Assembly (NCBI GenBank): GCA_903831485.1
Contig: CAIKXW010000415.1
Span: 1-37,439 of the forward strand
DNA: 37,439 bases
From: an uncultured Alphaproteobacteria bacterium
GTDB taxonomy: Bacteria; Pseudomonadota; Alphaproteobacteria; Caulobacterales; Hyphomonadaceae
Direction of reading: 5' to 3'
The notes beneath the pieces were generated by a model. That model was not told the origin of the DNA, did not search any database, and saw only the letters and a list, made by a program, of their open reading frames with translations. Made by a program: the position numbers and the translations under genes. Shown in pieces: positions 6,930 to 16,981 of this stretch. How positions within the stretch are numbered: the stretch's first letter is position 1; each line of letters starts with the position of its first letter.

Positions 6930-8978
6930 CTACCAGATGCGCACGCGCTTTTCGGGCGGGATGTACATCTTGTCGGTGGGTTGGATGTTGAAGGCGGTGT
7001 ACCACTCGTCAATGTTCGGGACGACGCCATTGACGCGGAATTCCGGCGGCGAGTGCGGGTCGGTCGCGAGCTGGTTGCGGGTGTTGTCCTCGCGGCTCAT
7101 CGCACGCCAGACCTGCGCCCACGCCATGAAGAAGCGCTGGTCGCCGGTAAGCCCGTCGAGCACAGGAGCTTCCTTGCCGCCGAGCGACTGCTTGTAGGCG
7201 GTGTAGGCCATGATCAGGCCGCCGAGGTCGCCGATGTTCTCGCCCGTGGTGAGCGCGCCGGAGATGCAGGCGTCGGGCAGCGGGCAGTACTTGTCGTACT
7301 GCGCGTTGAGGGCGGCGGTCTTGGTCAGGAACTTGGCCTTGGTGTCAGCCGTCCACCAGTCGCGCTGCACGCCGTTGGCGTCGAAGGCCGAGCCCTGGTC
7401 GTCGAAGCCATGGCCGATCTCGTGACCGATCACGCCGCCGATGGCGCCGTAATTGACCGCAGGATCAGCTTTCGGGTCGAAGAAGGGCGGCTGCAGGATG
7501 CCGGCCGGGAAGGTGATCTGGTTCATCAGCGGGTTGTAGTACGCGTTCACCGTCTGCGCATTCATGCCCCACTCTTCGCGGTCGACCGGGCCGCCGAGAC
7601 GGGCGACCTGACGGTTCCACTCGAATTGGCGGGCGGCAAAGATGTTCTCGAACAGCTTGGTTTTGCCGATCTGCATGGCGGAGTAGTCGCGCCACTTGTT
7701 GGGATAGCCGACGCGCGGTTCGAAGTTGGCCAGCTTCTTGAGGGCTTCAGCGCGCGTGGGGTCATCCATCCACTCGAGCTTTTCGATACGGCCCTTGAGC
7801 GCCGAGTTCAGGTTCGCGACCAGCTCGTCCATCTTCGCCTTGCTCTCCGGCGGGAAGAACTTCGCGGCATAGGCCTCGCCAAGGGCTTCGCCCATGTTGC
7901 CGTCGAGCAGGGTCACGCCGCGCTTCCAGCGGTCGCGCTTGGCGGGCACGCCACGCAGGGTCTTCGAGTAGAACTCGAATGAGGCGTCGTCGAATGCCTT
8001 GGGCAGGTAGGCTGCGTTGTCCGACGCCATGTGGAAGGTGAGGTATTTCTTCCAGGCGGCGATCGGCTGCGAATCGACCAGCTTGGCGCCAGCGGTGACC
8101 GAGGTGTCGCCATAAGCCACGACGTTGGTGACGGCCGGGATGCCGGCGTCCTTGGCGAACTGTTCGAGATCGAAGTTCGGGGCGAGCTTCTTGAAGTCAG
8201 CAACTGACATGCCCTTGAAGGCCTTGTCGGGGACGCGGAGAGCTTCCTGCGTCCAGTGGCCCTTGGCGACTTCGGTCTCGAACTTGATCACCGTTTCGGC
8301 GGAGGCGGCAGGCGTTGCATCGCCGATGAGTTCGAAGATCTTGGTGACGTAGGCTTTGTAGGCGGCGCGGTAGCCGTCGTACTTTTCGCTTTTCTCAAGA
8401 TAGTAGTCGCGGTCCGGCATGCCGAGGCCGCCCTGAGCGGCCCAGACGGCATAGCGGGTCGGGTCGGCGACGTCGGCCTCGATGCCGACGCCGAAGGGCG
8501 AGGCGTAACCTACCTTGGCGATCACTTTAAGAAGGCTTGCCTTGTCGGTGATGCCGTTGATCTCGTCGAGATAGGGTTTCAGCGGCTCGGTTCCGCGCGA
8601 TTCGATCGTCGCCTCGTCCATCCATGAAGCGTAGAAGTCCGCGGCCTTGGCGACGTTGGAGCCCGGGGCGGGCGGGTTTGCGGCGAAGCCGTCGATGATC
8701 GTCTTGACGTCATTCTCGGATTTCACGGCCAGCTCGTCGAAGGCGCCATAGCGGGCCTTGTCTTCGGGGAGCGTGAAGGTCGCGAGCCATTTGCCGTTGG
8801 CGTACCGGAAGAAGTCGTCGCCCGGCTTCACCGCCTCGTCGCGATTCGCCAGATCGACGCCCCACTCGCCGAGGACTGCATTGACCGGCTCCGCCGCCAC
8901 CGGGGCGGGCGCGGACTCGTTGGAGCAAGCAGCAACAAGCACAGCCGCAGACGCGGCGAGGAGCAGGGACATTCGCAT
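6930..8978 (-). CDS. M13-family metallopeptidase, lipoprotein (PepO/neprilysin-like), copy 2
   Basis: Second neprilysin-type zinc peptidase, 682 residues from the ATG at 8978, which has AGAGG 8 bases upstream; a GTG 9 bases earlier is less likely. The signal peptide ends LVAAC, a lipobox, so the protein is membrane-anchored in the envelope. It carries NAYYNPLMNQITFPAGILQP, the zinc motif HEIGH (about 519-523), GENIGD and the same RVRIW ending as its neighbour. The pair appears to be an old tandem duplication: layout is shared throughout, but sequence has diverged clearly. M13 lipoproteins often occur in several copies in this group; substrates are usually unknown. Confidence 0.94.
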   Translation of the reverse strand: MRMSLLLAASAAVLVAACSNESAPAPVAAEPVNAVLGEWGVDLANRDEAVKPGDDFFRYANGKWLATFTLPEDKARYGAFDELAVKSENDVKTIIDGFAANPPAPGSNVAKAADFYASWMDEATIESRGTEPLKPYLDEINGITDKASLLKVIAKVGYASPFGVGIEADVADPTRYAVWAAQGGLGMPDRDYYLEKSEKYDGYRAAYKAYVTKIFELIGDATPAASAETVIKFETEVAKGHWTQEALRVPDKAFKGMSVADFKKLAPNFDLEQFAKDAGIPAVTNVVAYGDTSVTAGAKLVDSQPIAAWKKYLTFHMASDNAAYLPKAFDDASFEFYSKTLRGVPAKRDRWKRGVTLLDGNMGEALGEAYAAKFFPPESKAKMDELVANLNSALKGRIEKLEWMDDPTRAEALKKLANFEPRVGYPNKWRDYSAMQIGKTKLFENIFAARQFEWNRQVARLGGPVDREEWGMNAQTVNAYYNPLMNQITFPAGILQPPFFDPKADPAVNYGAIGGVIGHEIGHGFDDQGSAFDANGVQRDWWTADTKAKFLTKTAALNAQYDKYCPLPDACISGALTTGENIGDLGGLIMAYTAYKQSLGGKEAPVLDGLTGDQRFFMAWAQVWRAMSREDNTRNQLATDPHSPPEFRVNGVVPNIDEWYTAFNIQPTDKMYIPPEKRVRIW

Positions 8979-9143
8979 GAAGGACACCTCTGGAGAGAAT
9001 ACTGGCCGGCCTGACCGACGGTTGGCACGATTTCTCCCGCCGATTTGTCGCTGTCAACGGAATTTATCGTAAATCAATATGTCTCATTCCGGCTGTCCAC
9101 GAAAATCACGACAAAACAGGCGGATCGCCCTAGGTATCGCCAT

Positions 9144-10520
9144 ATGATCGATGGACCGCCAACCTCCGCCCCGCAGGCTGCAGACAAGGATCGTACGCCC
9201 CGCTCGCGGCTTAGCGATTTCCGGACGATCGTCGGTGTGTGCGTCGGCGTGATCCTGATCCTGGCGTTGCTGGGCCAGGCAAACTGGCTTGGCGCGAGCC
9301 TTGGGGTGATGGCGCTCATCCTGTTTTCGACGGTCTGGTATTTCGGCACGGTCGATCCTGCGACCGAGGCGAAGGACGACGTCGATGCAGCGATGCTGGA
9401 GTCGCGCAGGAAGGCTGCCGAGGAGAAGGCGTTCCGCACATCGCTGATCGAGGCGCTGCCGGAGCCGGCGCTCTACATCGACGCGCAGGGCAGGGTGGAG
9501 GCGGCCAATCCGGCGGCGCGACAGACCTTCCGCTTTGTCGGCGCCGAGCCGCAGCTGACAGCCGTGGTGCGCAAGCCTGAGTTGCTGGATGCGGTGGCCA
9601 ATGTGCGGCAGAGCAGGGAAGCGCAGCGCTTCGAGTTTGTGGAGCGTGACGAAACGGACCGGCACTTCGCTTGCGTGGCGGCGCCGTTGGGCGCGGGCAT
9701 TCTTGTCAGCATGCACGACTTCACAGACATAAAGCGTGTCGAGCTGGCGCGTGTCGATTTTCTTGCCAATGCCAGCCATGAGCTGCGCACGCCGCTGACA
9801 TCCCTGTCGGGATTCATCGAAACGCTGCGCGGTCCCGCGCGTGACGACGCGGAGGCGCGCGAGCGTTTCCTCGAGATCATGCAGGGTCAGGCTGACAGGA
9901 TGAAGCGGTTGATCAGCGATCTCATGTCGCTGTCGCGCATCGAGCTGGTCGAGCATCGGTCGCCCGAGGGCGAGACCGACCTTGCCGACGTGGTGAAGGA
10001 AGTCGCGGCGGCGCTGGCGCCTGTGGCGGCGACGCGCGGCGTCACGGTGCGCGTGACGGGGGCGGACAAGCCGATCCCGGTCACGGGGGTTCGCGACGAG
10101 CTGGCGCAGGTGGTGCAGAACCTGATCGATAACGCCGTGAAGTATTCCGAAGCGCAGGGCGTGGTCGAGGTGGAGCTGACGTCTCAGTTGAGCGACGACC
10201 AGGCGGCGGCCCGTGCGGGCCGCTTGTGGGACAGCGCGGGGCACATGTCGATCGTGTCGGCTGTGGGACGGGGACCGTGCGTGGCGCTACGCGTTACGGA
10301 TGCGGGGCCGGGGATCGAGCGGCAATACCTGCCGCGATTGTCCGAGCGGTTTTATCGCGTTGATCCGGGCCGGGGCTTGCGGCCGGGCACGGGGCTGGGG
10401 CTCGCGATCGTGAAGCATGTGGTGCAGCGGCATCGCGGGAGCTTCCTGGTGGAGAGCGAGCCGGGGCGTGGGTCTGCGTTCGGCGTGGTGCTGCCGATGC
10501 GGCGTGCGGGCAGCGCCTAG
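9144..10520 (+). CDS. phoR: Phosphate-regulon sensor histidine kinase PhoR
   Basis: Membrane sensor kinase that should phosphorylate PhoB in phosphate limitation. From the ATG at 9144 it has 458 residues: two N-terminal membrane helices (about 28-45 and 50-67), a PAS domain (LIEALPEPALYIDAQGRVEA), the H box NASHELRTPLTSLSGFIETL (His about 212), the N box QNLIDNAVKYSE, the G1 box DAGPGIE, a YRVDPGRG segment and GTGLGLAIVKH. An open frame continues upstream to a TTG at 9045, but that extension has no domain and TTG is a poor start. phoR is the first gene of a broken pho cluster: pstB-phoU-phoB resume 2.3 kb downstream. Its TAG overlaps the stop of the convergent DUF4198 gene in a shared CTAG. 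Confidence 0.9.
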   Translation: MIDGPPTSAPQAADKDRTPRSRLSDFRTIVGVCVGVILILALLGQANWLGASLGVMALILFSTVWYFGTVDPATEAKDDVDAAMLESRRKAAEEKAFRTSLIEALPEPALYIDAQGRVEAANPAARQTFRFVGAEPQLTAVVRKPELLDAVANVRQSREAQRFEFVERDETDRHFACVAAPLGAGILVSMHDFTDIKRVELARVDFLANASHELRTPLTSLSGFIETLRGPARDDAEARERFLEIMQGQADRMKRLISDLMSLSRIELVEHRSPEGETDLADVVKEVAAALAPVAATRGVTVRVTGADKPIPVTGVRDELAQVVQNLIDNAVKYSEAQGVVEVELTSQLSDDQAAARAGRLWDSAGHMSIVSAVGRGPCVALRVTDAGPGIERQYLPRLSERFYRVDPGRGLRPGTGLGLAIVKHVVQRHRGSFLVESEPGRGSAFGVVLPMRRAGSA

Positions 10521-11332
10521 GGCTGAACTTCGAGCGTCAGTGACGTCGTGTAGCTGCGGATGGGCGTTGCGGCGCCGGCTGGGGCGTCGCCGGAGATGCG
10601 GGTCCAGATGAGGTAGACCCCCGGCTTGTCGAAAGTTGCCTTCACGGCGCCGTCGGCGGCGGAGGTCAGAAGCGTGCGATAGGCGGGCTCTTCGTAGGCG
10701 CCGCCTTCGCGCCAGATTTCGACCTGCTGGTTGGCGACGGGCTTGCCGTTGAGCAGGACGCGGAAGGCGAAGCCGGTGTCGAGATAGACGTCGTTGGGGT
10801 GGGTGACGGGTTTGAGTTCGAGCATCCCGATGCGGGCCTCGACTGGCGCCGTGGTTGGCGCGCCACGCGTGACATAGACGTCGGCGACAGTGGCGGTCTG
10901 GCTCTTGCGGGTCTGTGCGCCAGGCGGGATTTCGCGGCCGGGCGCGAAGGGCTGCCATGCCCCATCGACGAGGACTTGCTGTCCGATGCGGCCGAGGCGC
11001 TCGCCGGTGGAGAGGCGGTAGGTGCCTGATGATTTCGTGTCGGCTTCGAGGGCGGTGAGCTGGCTGAGTTCGACCTTCGTCTTGAAGACGCCCCTCGCGC
11101 CATCGGGGTCGATCACTGTCCAAGCTTCGGACTTCACACCGATCGCAGGATTCGAGAAGCTCTCGGTGAAAGAGGATTGCGCGGTTACGAGATCGTCAGT
11201 GGCGGTGGTGAACCAGTTGGGCCGAAGATAGGACGTGTCGGCGGTTGCCGGTGTTGTCGCGATCGCAGCGGATGCCAGCAGGACGAGGCTGGTTGCTGCG
11301 CGCCAGGCGAATGTCGAAAGGTTTCGCGTCAT
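10517..11332 (-). CDS. DUF4198 domain protein, secreted
   Basis: Periplasmic protein of unknown function related to the DUF4198 family (Ig-like carrier/adaptor domains often found near metal-uptake TonB receptors). From ATG 11332 it has 271 residues with a signal peptide ending in TTPATA-DTSY. Later blocks typical of the family include DVYVTRG near the middle, GFAFRVLLNGKPVANQQVEI, and a C-terminal strand KPGVYLIWTRISG. The frame extends upstream to a TTG inside the Fur-like box, which is unlikely to be the start. It is divergent from DUF6607 across a 110-bp promoter region. I infer a role in iron or other metal acquisition. Confidence 0.75.
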   Translation of the reverse strand: MTRNLSTFAWRAATSLVLLASAAIATTPATADTSYLRPNWFTTATDDLVTAQSSFTESFSNPAIGVKSEAWTVIDPDGARGVFKTKVELSQLTALEADTKSSGTYRLSTGERLGRIGQQVLVDGAWQPFAPGREIPPGAQTRKSQTATVADVYVTRGAPTTAPVEARIGMLELKPVTHPNDVYLDTGFAFRVLLNGKPVANQQVEIWREGGAYEEPAYRTLLTSAADGAVKATFDKPGVYLIWTRISGDAPAGAATPIRSYTTSLTLEVQP

Positions 11333-11380
11333 CGATGGCGCCTCTTGCCGAGCGGGTCGTATCCGGGATTCAATATGCAG

Positions 11381-11397
11381 TTGCAAGTCATTTGCAA
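11381..11397. promoter_or_regulatory. Fur-like operator (TTGCAA-N5-TTGCAA)
   Basis: Two copies of the self-complementary hexamer TTGCAA (11381-11386 and 11392-11397) are separated by GTCAT. Alphaproteobacterial Fur/Mur sites are TGCAA-rich palindromes of this kind. The site is 48 bases upstream of the DUF4198 start and 45 bases upstream of the DUF6607 start, so one repressor dimer could control both. Identification is by pattern only. Confidence 0.45.
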
Positions 11398-11442
11398 GCG
11401 GAATAGCTCTCCCTAGGGGGCGTTGGAAAAGGCCACGAACGC

Positions 11443-12522
11443 ATGATGTCGTCAGGATTGCTTCGAAGCGCGGCGCTGGCGGTTCTGCTTGCCGGCGGGC
11501 TGGCGATGCAGGGCTGCACCAGCACCGGCGGCGCGGCCTATACGCCAGGCGTGATGGGCGAGGTCGAGCGCGCGAAGTACGAGCAGGATCGCGAGGCGAT
11601 CCTGGCGCAGCAGGGCGATTATCGCGTCCGCTTCGACTTCATCGAGACGGTGGGGTTCACGGCCGATTACAAGGTGCGCGAGCCGGATCGTTCGGGTGGC
11701 TATGAAGTGGTGCGCGTGATCGAGGATCGCGGCGACTTCATCAGCATCCAGCATATCCTCGTCATCGAGGCGGGCGACGAGAAGTTTCCGATCAAGCACT
11801 GGCGGCAGGACTGGCGCTACGAGCCTGCGAGCGTGCTGGTGTTCGTCGGCGGCAATGCCTGGGAGAACCGGGTGATCGCGCCTGCCGAGCGTGAAGGGAA
11901 GTGGTCGCAGCAGGTCTATCAGGTTGAAGACTCGCCGCGCTATGGCGCGCTCGGGACGTGGACGCATGAATACGGCGTGTCGGCGTGGACGCCGCCGGCC
12001 GAGCTGCGGCCGCTGCCGCGGCGCGAGTCGACGACGCGGAAGGATTACTATGCTGTGCTGGCGGTGAACCGGCATGCGCTGACCAGCGATGGCTGGGTGC
12101 ATGAGCAGGACAATTCCAAGCTCGGCATGGTGGGCGGCAAGCCGCAGATCATCGCGCGCGAGCAGGGCGTGAACACGTATCGGCCCAACACGCAGTTCGA
12201 CGCCTCGGTGGCGACGGATTACTGGGCCGCGACCAAGGGTTTCTGGGCCGAGGTCCGCAAGGAATGGGACAAGCTTGAAATTGCGGGCACGAGCTTTGGC
12301 CTGACGGTGCAGGGCGAGCCTGAGCCCGTGTACGAGCCGCTGCTCGAGCTGGCGGACAAGATCGATGCGGGCGAGACGACGACGGCTGAAGCTGTCGTGA
12401 AGGCGCGCCAGGTGATCGCGAAGTTCACGACGCGCGATATCGGCACGCTGGAGCAGCGGCTGGCGAAGGCCGGGGTGGACGGCGCGGTGAAGACGGCGGC
12501 GGCAGTCGACCGGGGGCAATAG
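11443..12522 (+). CDS. DUF6607 family lipoprotein
   Basis: Uncharacterised envelope protein of 359 residues. The signal peptide ends GGLAMQGC, a lipobox, so it is probably an outer-membrane lipoprotein facing the periplasm. The body matches what I recall of DUF6607: a RVRFDFIETVGF strand near residue 60, IQHILVIE, FPIKHWRQDWRYEP, VYQVEDSPRYGALGTWTHE, and a charged C-terminal helix. Start is ATG 11443 or the adjacent ATG 11446. The shared divergent promoter with DUF4198, containing a Fur-like box, suggests joint expression under iron limitation. No enzymatic motif is visible. Confidence 0.75.
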   Translation: MMSSGLLRSAALAVLLAGGLAMQGCTSTGGAAYTPGVMGEVERAKYEQDREAILAQQGDYRVRFDFIETVGFTADYKVREPDRSGGYEVVRVIEDRGDFISIQHILVIEAGDEKFPIKHWRQDWRYEPASVLVFVGGNAWENRVIAPAEREGKWSQQVYQVEDSPRYGALGTWTHEYGVSAWTPPAELRPLPRRESTTRKDYYAVLAVNRHALTSDGWVHEQDNSKLGMVGGKPQIIAREQGVNTYRPNTQFDASVATDYWAATKGFWAEVRKEWDKLEIAGTSFGLTVQGEPEPVYEPLLELADKIDAGETTTAEAVVKARQVIAKFTTRDIGTLEQRLAKAGVDGAVKTAAAVDRGQ

Positions 12523-12794
12523 TCCCTTCTGGGCTTGTGTGATTTCTGGCGGAATTATTCCGCATCCGGAACGTTGGTGCGCGTTGTTCTGCCTGTTTAT
12601 CAACAGTTGGGCAGACTGCCGCAGGGACATGCGGCGGTGGTTCGCAGGACTGTCACAATGGGCCCGTACAGGACTCGGGAACAAGCGGGCGTCGGGCAGT
12701 TCATGGCCATCCAGTTCGTCTCCACGAAGGCCGGCAAGGCAGCGGGGACTGAATTGATTCGTGAAATCAGGCCGGTCGTCATGTGGAGAGGGCG
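12523..12794. other. Intergenic region before pstB, no pstC/pstA remnant seen
   Basis: These 272 bases carry short open frames, none with permease-like membrane helices or other recognisable content. A single CTGTCAC half-site appears near 12650, but no second half follows at 11-bp spacing. The pstB promoter should be here. Confidence 0.4.
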
Positions 12795-13625
12795 ATGAGC
12801 CGGATGGAGCCCATCGTCCCACAGCTTCGCGTCGATCCTCGGCAGAGTGCGGCCAAGGCAGCGGTCCCGCCGACCAAGGTTGCCGCGCGCGCGGTGTCGG
12901 TCTTCTACGGCGACAAGCAGGCGCTGTTCGATGTGTCCCTTGATATGCCCGAGAAGTCGGTGACGGCCCTGATCGGGCCGTCGGGCTGCGGGAAATCGAC
13001 TTTCCTGCGTTCGATCAACCGGATGAACGACACCATTCCGAACTGCCGCGTGACGGGCGAGATCCTGATCGACGGGCAGGACGTGAACACGCGTGACGTG
13101 GACCCTGTCTTGCTGCGGGCGCAGGTGGGCATGGTGTTCCAGAAGGCGAACCCGTTTCCCAAGTCGATCTTCGAGAATGTCGCCTATGGCGTGCGCCTGC
13201 ATGGCCTCGCCGCGTCGCGGACCGAGATGCAGCAGATCGTCGAGAAATCGCTACAGAAGGCCGGGCTGTGGGACGAGGTGAAGGATCGCCTCAACGCGCC
13301 GGGCATGAGCCTGTCGGGCGGTCAGCAGCAGCGCCTCGTCATCGCCCGCGCGATCGCGGTGAGCCCGGAAATCATCCTGATGGACGAGCCATGTTCGGCG
13401 CTTGACCCCATCGCCACGGCGAAGGTGGAAGAGCTGATCGACGAGCTGAAGTCAAACTACTGTATCGTCATCGTGACGCACTCGATGGCCCAGGCGGCGC
13501 GTGTCTCGCAGCTGACGGCGTTCTTCCATCTCGGGAAGCTGGTGGAAACCGGGCCGACCGAGACGATCTTCACCAATCCTCGGGAATCGCGGACGCAAGA
13601 CTATATCACCGGCCGTTTCGGATAG
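12795..13625 (+). CDS. pstB: Phosphate ABC transporter ATP-binding protein PstB
   Basis: ATPase subunit of the high-affinity phosphate importer, also part of the signalling complex that keeps PhoR off when phosphate is plentiful. From ATG 12795 (AGAGGG just upstream; GTG 12783 is the alternative) it has 276 residues with Walker [10 protein letters not shown], the Q-loop region [11 protein letters not shown], the signature LSGGQQQR, Walker [12 protein letters not shown] and the switch His in IVTHSMAQA. Its normal partners PstC and PstA are not encoded upstream, so the permease must be elsewhere for PstB to function. It is followed closely by phoU. Confidence 0.95.
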   Translation: MSRMEPIVPQLRVDPRQSAAKAAVPPTKVAARAVSVFYGDKQALFDVSLDMPEKSVTALIGPSGCGKSTFLRSINRMNDTIPNCRVTGEILIDGQDVNTRDVDPVLLRAQVGMVFQKANPFPKSIFENVAYGVRLHGLAASRTEMQQIVEKSLQKAGLWDEVKDRLNAPGMSLSGGQQQRLVIARAIAVSPEIILMDEPCSALDPIATAKVEELIDELKSNYCIVIVTHSMAQAARVSQLTAFFHLGKLVETGPTETIFTNPRESRTQDYITGRFG

Positions 13626-13668
13626 GCTCGCCCTTTATGTATAGGACGGCGGTGAAAGGACCACGCAC

Positions 13669-14341
13669 ATGACCGAACATACAGTCAGGTCGTTCTCGCA
13701 GGATCTGGAGGAACTCTCCGGGGATCTCGCCCGCATGGGCGGCCTTGCCGAGGACATGCTGTCGGACGCCATCCAGGCGATCGCCTCGCGCGACCTCGTG
13801 CTGGCGGAGACTGTGGTCTCGCGCGATCCGCAGATCGACAACCTGCAGGTCGAGGTCGAGAAAAAGATCCTCCGGCTGCTTGCCTTGCGCCAACCGCTTG
13901 CGCGCGACCTCCGCCAGGTGATCTCGGCGCTGAAGATCGCGACCGAGCTGGAGCGCATCGGCGATCTCGGCAAGAGCATCGCCAAGCGCGTGAAGCTGGT
14001 CGACAATGTCGGCGCCGATAGCGCGCTGAAAGGCGTGGCGCGCATGGGCCGGCTGGTGACGGCGCAGCTGAAGCGCGTACTGGACGCCTATACGGCGCTG
14101 GAGACGGACGCGGCCAACAAGGTGTGGGCGCGCGACGAGGAAGTCGACGAGCACTACCAGTCGCTGTTCCGCGAAGTCGTCACCTACATGATCGAGGACC
14201 CGCGGACCATTTCGGCCTGCGCGCATCTTCTGTTTGTCGCAAAGAATCTGGAACGGATCGGCGACCATTGCACCAACATCGCCGAGGAGATCCATTTCCT
14301 GGTTACCGGCGAACAGCTTCCTACTGAAAGGCCGAAGGTCG

Positions 14342-14361
<20 letters not shown>
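13669..14361 (+). CDS. phoU: Phosphate signalling regulator PhoU
   Basis: Negative regulator that links the Pst transporter to PhoR and limits phosphate uptake. It has 230 residues, the usual size, made of two three-helix PhoU repeats; each contains the metal-binding E/D-rich motif (TELERIGDLGKSIA in the first, KNLERIGDHCTNIAEEI in the second). It lies 43 bases after pstB and overlaps the phoB start by 20 bases, so pstB-phoU-phoB is one transcript. Confidence 0.95.
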
Positions 14362-15075
<714 letters not shown>

Positions 15076-15079
<4 letters not shown>

Positions 15080-15498
15080 TCGAAGTCGAGTGCGAACATC
15101 GCGATTGAGTCGTGCATGAAGCGCTGCGCGGCGTAGAAGCCTTTCGCGCCGTCATTGTCGATTTCGGTCGCGACCCACGCGTAGGTGCAACCCTGCGTCT
15201 TTCCCCAGGCGATGAGCGCGTCCATTAGGCGTGCGGCGATACCGCGCCTCTGGTGGCTGGGTGCGGTGCCCAGATTGTCGATGTATAGATCCGGCGCGCG
15301 GTCCGGCTGCAGGTGGACGTTGCCGCGGATATGGCTCACGACCGCGCCGTTCTCGACGGCGACGAACAGGCCGTGGCGCGGATCAGCCACGTAGGCGGCG
15401 AGGTACCGCTGGTCGATGGCGTGGTCGAACACGTCCGGATTGATATTGTCGAGCAGCGCGGTGTTCGCTGCCGTGATGTGGTGGATCGAAGCTGGCAT
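15076..15498 (-). CDS. GNAT-family N-acetyltransferase (AAC(3)-I-like)
   Basis: Acetyl-CoA-dependent acetyltransferase of 140 residues. The acetyl-CoA pyrophosphate loop is HQRRGIAARLMDAL (motif A, about residues 82-95), preceded by LYIDNLGTAPS and followed by EIDNDGAKGFYAAQRF (motif B). The overall arrangement resembles the small AAC(3)-I aminoglycoside acetyltransferase group, but many relatives act on other amines and no resistance should be claimed from this. It is a single gene between phoB and purB. Confidence 0.8.
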
Positions 15499-15633
15499 CT
15501 TGCGTTCCTGTCAGACCCGGGCCCGTCCGCTCGTCTATGAGGGCGACAGGTGGGGGTCTGGCAAGAGCGATCAGAGATGACAACTGCGCCCATTGGCGCT
15601 TAAAGCCTCGGCAGACCTGCCGGAGCCTGTCCC

Positions 15634-16944
15634 ATGATTCCTCGTTACGCCCGCCCCGAAATGGTTGCGATCTGGGAGCCGGAGCAGCGCTATGCGATCT
15701 GGCTCGAGATCGAGACATTGGCCGCCGAGGCGATGGCCGAGCTGGGGATGATCCCGACCGGGGTTCCCGAGGCGGTGCGGGCGCGGGGCGGTTTCAACGT
15801 ACCGCGCATCGACGAGATCGAGCGCGAGGTGAAGCACGACGTGATCGCGTTCCTTACGTCGGTGGCGGAGCATGTGGGCGACGAGGCGCGGTTCCTCCAT
15901 CTTGGGATGACGTCCTCGGACGTGCTGGACACCTGCCTTGCGGTGCAGCTGCAGCGGGCGAGCGATATCCTGCTAAAGGACATGGACCGGGTGCTGGCGG
16001 CGCTGAAGAAGCGGGCGATCGAGCACAAGCGCACGCCGACGATCGGACGCAGCCACGGCATCCACGCCGAGCCGACGACGTTTGGCCTGAAGCTGGCTGG
16101 ATTCCACGCCGAGTTTGCGCGCGGGAAGAAGCGGCTCGAGGCGGCGCGCGAGGAGATTTCGACCTGCGCGATTTCCGGCGCCGTGGGGACGTTTGCCAAC
16201 ATCGATCCGCGCATCGAGGAGATGGTGGCGGCAAAGCTGGGACTGGCCGTGGAGCCGGTGTCGACACAAGTGATCCCGCGCGACCGGCATGCCGCGTTCT
16301 TCGCGGCGCTCGGTGTTATCGCATCGAGCGTCGAGCGGCTGGCGACAGAGATCCGGCATCTGCAGCGCACGGAAGTGCTGGAGGCGGAGGAGTTCTTCTC
16401 GGAAGGGCAGAAGGGTTCGTCGGCGATGCCGCACAAGCGCAATCCTGTGCTGACGGAAAATCTCACGGGGCTGGCGCGACTGGTGCGGTCTGCTGTCGTG
16501 CCGGCGATGGAGAATGTCGCGCTGTGGCACGAGCGGGATATTTCGCATTCGTCCGTCGAACGCGGCATCGGGCCGGATGCGACCATCCATCTGGATTTTG
16601 CGCTGAACCGGCTGGCGGGCGTGATCGAGAACCTGCTGGTCTATCCCGACAACATGCTGGCGAACCTCAACCGGCTTGGCGGGCTGCACAATTCGCAGCG
16701 CGTTCTCCTGGCGCTGGTCGAGGCGGGGGCGAGCCGCGAGGACGCCTACCGCATGGTCCAGCGCAACGCGATGAAGGTGTGGCGCGATGCGAACCGCAAG
16801 GATGGCGATTTCCTCGCCAACCTTGAAGGCGATCCGGATGTGGCGAAGCTGTTGAGCAAGGCAGAGCTCGGCGCAATGTTCGACCTTGAGTATCACTTCA
16901 AGGGCGTGGACGTGATCTTCGCGCGGGTGTTCGGTGATAGCTGA
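15634..16944 (+). CDS. purB: Adenylosuccinate lyase
   Basis: Catalyses two fumarate-releasing steps of purine synthesis (SAICAR to AICAR, adenylosuccinate to AMP). It has 436 residues; the fumarase/ASL signature GSSAMPHKRNP contains the catalytic loop serine, and the N-terminal block MIPRYARPEM and the TSSDVLDT substrate loop are present. Further pur genes (purC, purS, purQ) follow within 3 kb on the same strand, after an intergenic region and a minus-strand gene. Confidence 0.96.
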   Translation: MIPRYARPEMVAIWEPEQRYAIWLEIETLAAEAMAELGMIPTGVPEAVRARGGFNVPRIDEIEREVKHDVIAFLTSVAEHVGDEARFLHLGMTSSDVLDTCLAVQLQRASDILLKDMDRVLAALKKRAIEHKRTPTIGRSHGIHAEPTTFGLKLAGFHAEFARGKKRLEAAREEISTCAISGAVGTFANIDPRIEEMVAAKLGLAVEPVSTQVIPRDRHAAFFAALGVIASSVERLATEIRHLQRTEVLEAEEFFSEGQKGSSAMPHKRNPVLTENLTGLARLVRSAVVPAMENVALWHERDISHSSVERGIGPDATIHLDFALNRLAGVIENLLVYPDNMLANLNRLGGLHNSQRVLLALVEAGASREDAYRMVQRNAMKVWRDANRKDGDFLANLEGDPDVAKLLSKAELGAMFDLEYHFKGVDVIFARVFGDS

Positions 16945-16952
16945 AAACAAAA

Positions 16953-16981
16953 GGGCCGGAGCTCCTCCCGAGCTCCGGCCC
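16953..16981 (-). terminator. Strong hairpin with T tract on the minus strand
   Basis: GGGCCGGAGCT (16953-16963) pairs perfectly with AGCTCCGGCCC (16971-16981) around a 7-base loop. On the minus strand the stem runs into TTTTGTTTT; on the plus strand no T run follows. It therefore looks like the end of a minus-strand transcript, though it may also protect the 3' end of purB mRNA, whose stop is 8 bases away. Confidence 0.65.

Noticed and set aside
6690..7982. 430-codon plus-strand ORF opposite the second M13 gene
   Set aside because: Shadow of the peptidase on the other strand; it crosses a terminator and an intergenic gap.
9051..9100. Possible Pho box upstream of phoR (CTGTCAA...)
   Set aside because: Second half-site lacks the CTGTCA core; a chance half-site is more likely.
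9045..9143. N-terminal extension of PhoR from a TTG codon
   Set aside because: No domain or membrane segment in the extension, TTG is a weak start, and it would use most of the intergenic space; ATG 9144 gives a normal PhoR.
12640..12670. Possible Pho box upstream of pstB (CTGTCAC)
   Set aside because: Only one half-site is present; the second half at 11-bp spacing does not match CTGTCAT.
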